A stretch of DNA of 64,000 nt from Candidatus Uhrbacteria bacterium (GTDB lineage Bacteria; Patescibacteriota; Patescibacteriia; 2-12-FULL-60-25), in the NCBI GenBank assembly GCA_003576745.1, contig QEVR01000001.1:248001-312000 (forward strand). The letters run 5' to 3'. The first letter of the stretch is position 1. The number at the start of each line of letters is the position of its first letter. The translations under genes and the position numbers were made by a program. The notes beneath the pieces are model-generated. The model saw nothing but the letters and a program-made list of their open reading frames with translations, was not told the origin of the DNA and did no database searches. Below are positions 63,896-64,000 of this stretch, one piece after another.

Positions 63896-63908
63896 AATGA
63901 TTGTCATT
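63896..63908. promoter_or_regulatory. Candidate Fur/PerR-like operator upstream of the superoxide dismutase gene
   Basis: AATGA-TTG-TCATT is a perfect 5-bp inverted repeat 26 nt before the sod start, in a TTAATGATTGTCATTGA context that resembles half of a Fur-family box. No fur gene is present in the window to support it. Confidence 0.35.
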
Positions 63909-64000
63909 GAGATTGAGAGTCTCACGTTTCAGGATTGAAGAGTTTTAGGGTCGGAATAAAGAAACCCCGCAATTTCTACGCCCGGAACTTATAAACGGTT

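Noticed and set aside
1-64000. Alternative genetic code with TGA as glycine or tryptophan
   Set aside because: Many genes end in TGA with immediate ATGA overlap into the next gene, and no TGA is found inside conserved domains.

Overview
The window looks like a chromosomal segment of an ultra-small Candidate Phyla Radiation (Patescibacteria) type bacterium, possibly near Uhrbacteria or Magasanikbacteria. This is inferred from gene content: a short Mur ligase, FtsB/FtsE/FtsX, a DUF2304/GT2 cassette, archease with RtcB, DUF378, and many small proteins of unknown function. Genes are tightly packed and often overlap as ATGA. TGA is used as a stop throughout, so the recoded code 25 of Gracilibacteria/Absconditabacteria is excluded. 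No rRNA, CRISPR array or transposase was seen.

Region 1 (1-20.5 kb) is a surface-glycan locus that is visibly more A+T-rich than the rest. It holds UDP-GlcNAc 2-epimerase, GT2/GT4/GT-C glycosyltransferases, SAM methyltransferases, a polysaccharide deacetylase, a Wzx-type flippase, a nonulosonate (sialic-acid-like) set (NeuA-like, NeuB-like with cupin, Gfo/Idh oxidoreductase, 2-hydroxyacid dehydrogenase), FkbM methyltransferase, GDP-mannose 4,6-dehydratase, a GDP-fucose-synthase-like reductase and a UDP-sugar dehydrogenase-like protein. Region 2 (20.5-34.6 kb) continues glycan work at higher G+C: epimerases, the initiating polyprenyl-phosphate sugar transferase, GtrA, GT2 and GT4 enzymes, a subtilisin-like protease, a class III nucleotidyl cyclase and a large membrane protein. 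Region 3 (34.6-44.7 kb) is envelope and division: Mur ligase, PH-domain membrane protein, FtsB-like, SurA-like, RlpA-like, FtsE, FtsX, Ca/Na antiporter, and tRNA-Thr and tRNA-Gly. Region 4 (44.8-64 kb) is housekeeping and redox: a strange tRNA-Gln locus, P-type ATPase, PQQ-type sugar dehydrogenase, archease, MazG-like protein, RtcB, phosphoribosyltransferases, SNase, VKOR-DsbA fusion, leucyl aminopeptidase, glutaredoxin, peroxiredoxin and superoxide dismutase.

Two things stand out. First, from 20,548 onward most longer intergenic gaps are filled by a modular repeat element (about 90-330 bp) made of short degenerate words in a largely fixed order: A, purine runs such as GGAAGTAGGGAGTAGG; B, a 20-bp GC palindrome; C, GTGAGCCATGAG / ATGCGGGATGCG; D, ACGTAGTTGCGTAGGGG followed by a GGGGAG-CTCCCC hairpin; E, tandem CCCTTTG (G-quadruplex potential on the minus strand); F, GTAGGTTCGTAG; G, TTTCATCCTAGACCCGAAC; H, AACCCGTAACC; I, AATTGCCAA followed by a TACAAT-like -10 box. 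The element occurs in both orientations, often supplies the stop codon of the gene before it, may carry promoters for the gene after it, and seems to have entered coding sequences. It is absent from the first 20.5 kb. Second, at 44,841-45,056 a complete tRNA-Gln without CCA lies, inside an inverted-repeat frame, between a 5' fragment and a CCA-bearing 3' fragment of the same tRNA, all between one promoter and one terminator. The RNA ligase RtcB and its activator archease are encoded 8-9 kb away.

A third pattern is that many start codons lie 6-16 nt after an apparent -10 hexamer, often of the extended form TGCTATACT, suggesting frequent leaderless or near-leaderless transcription.
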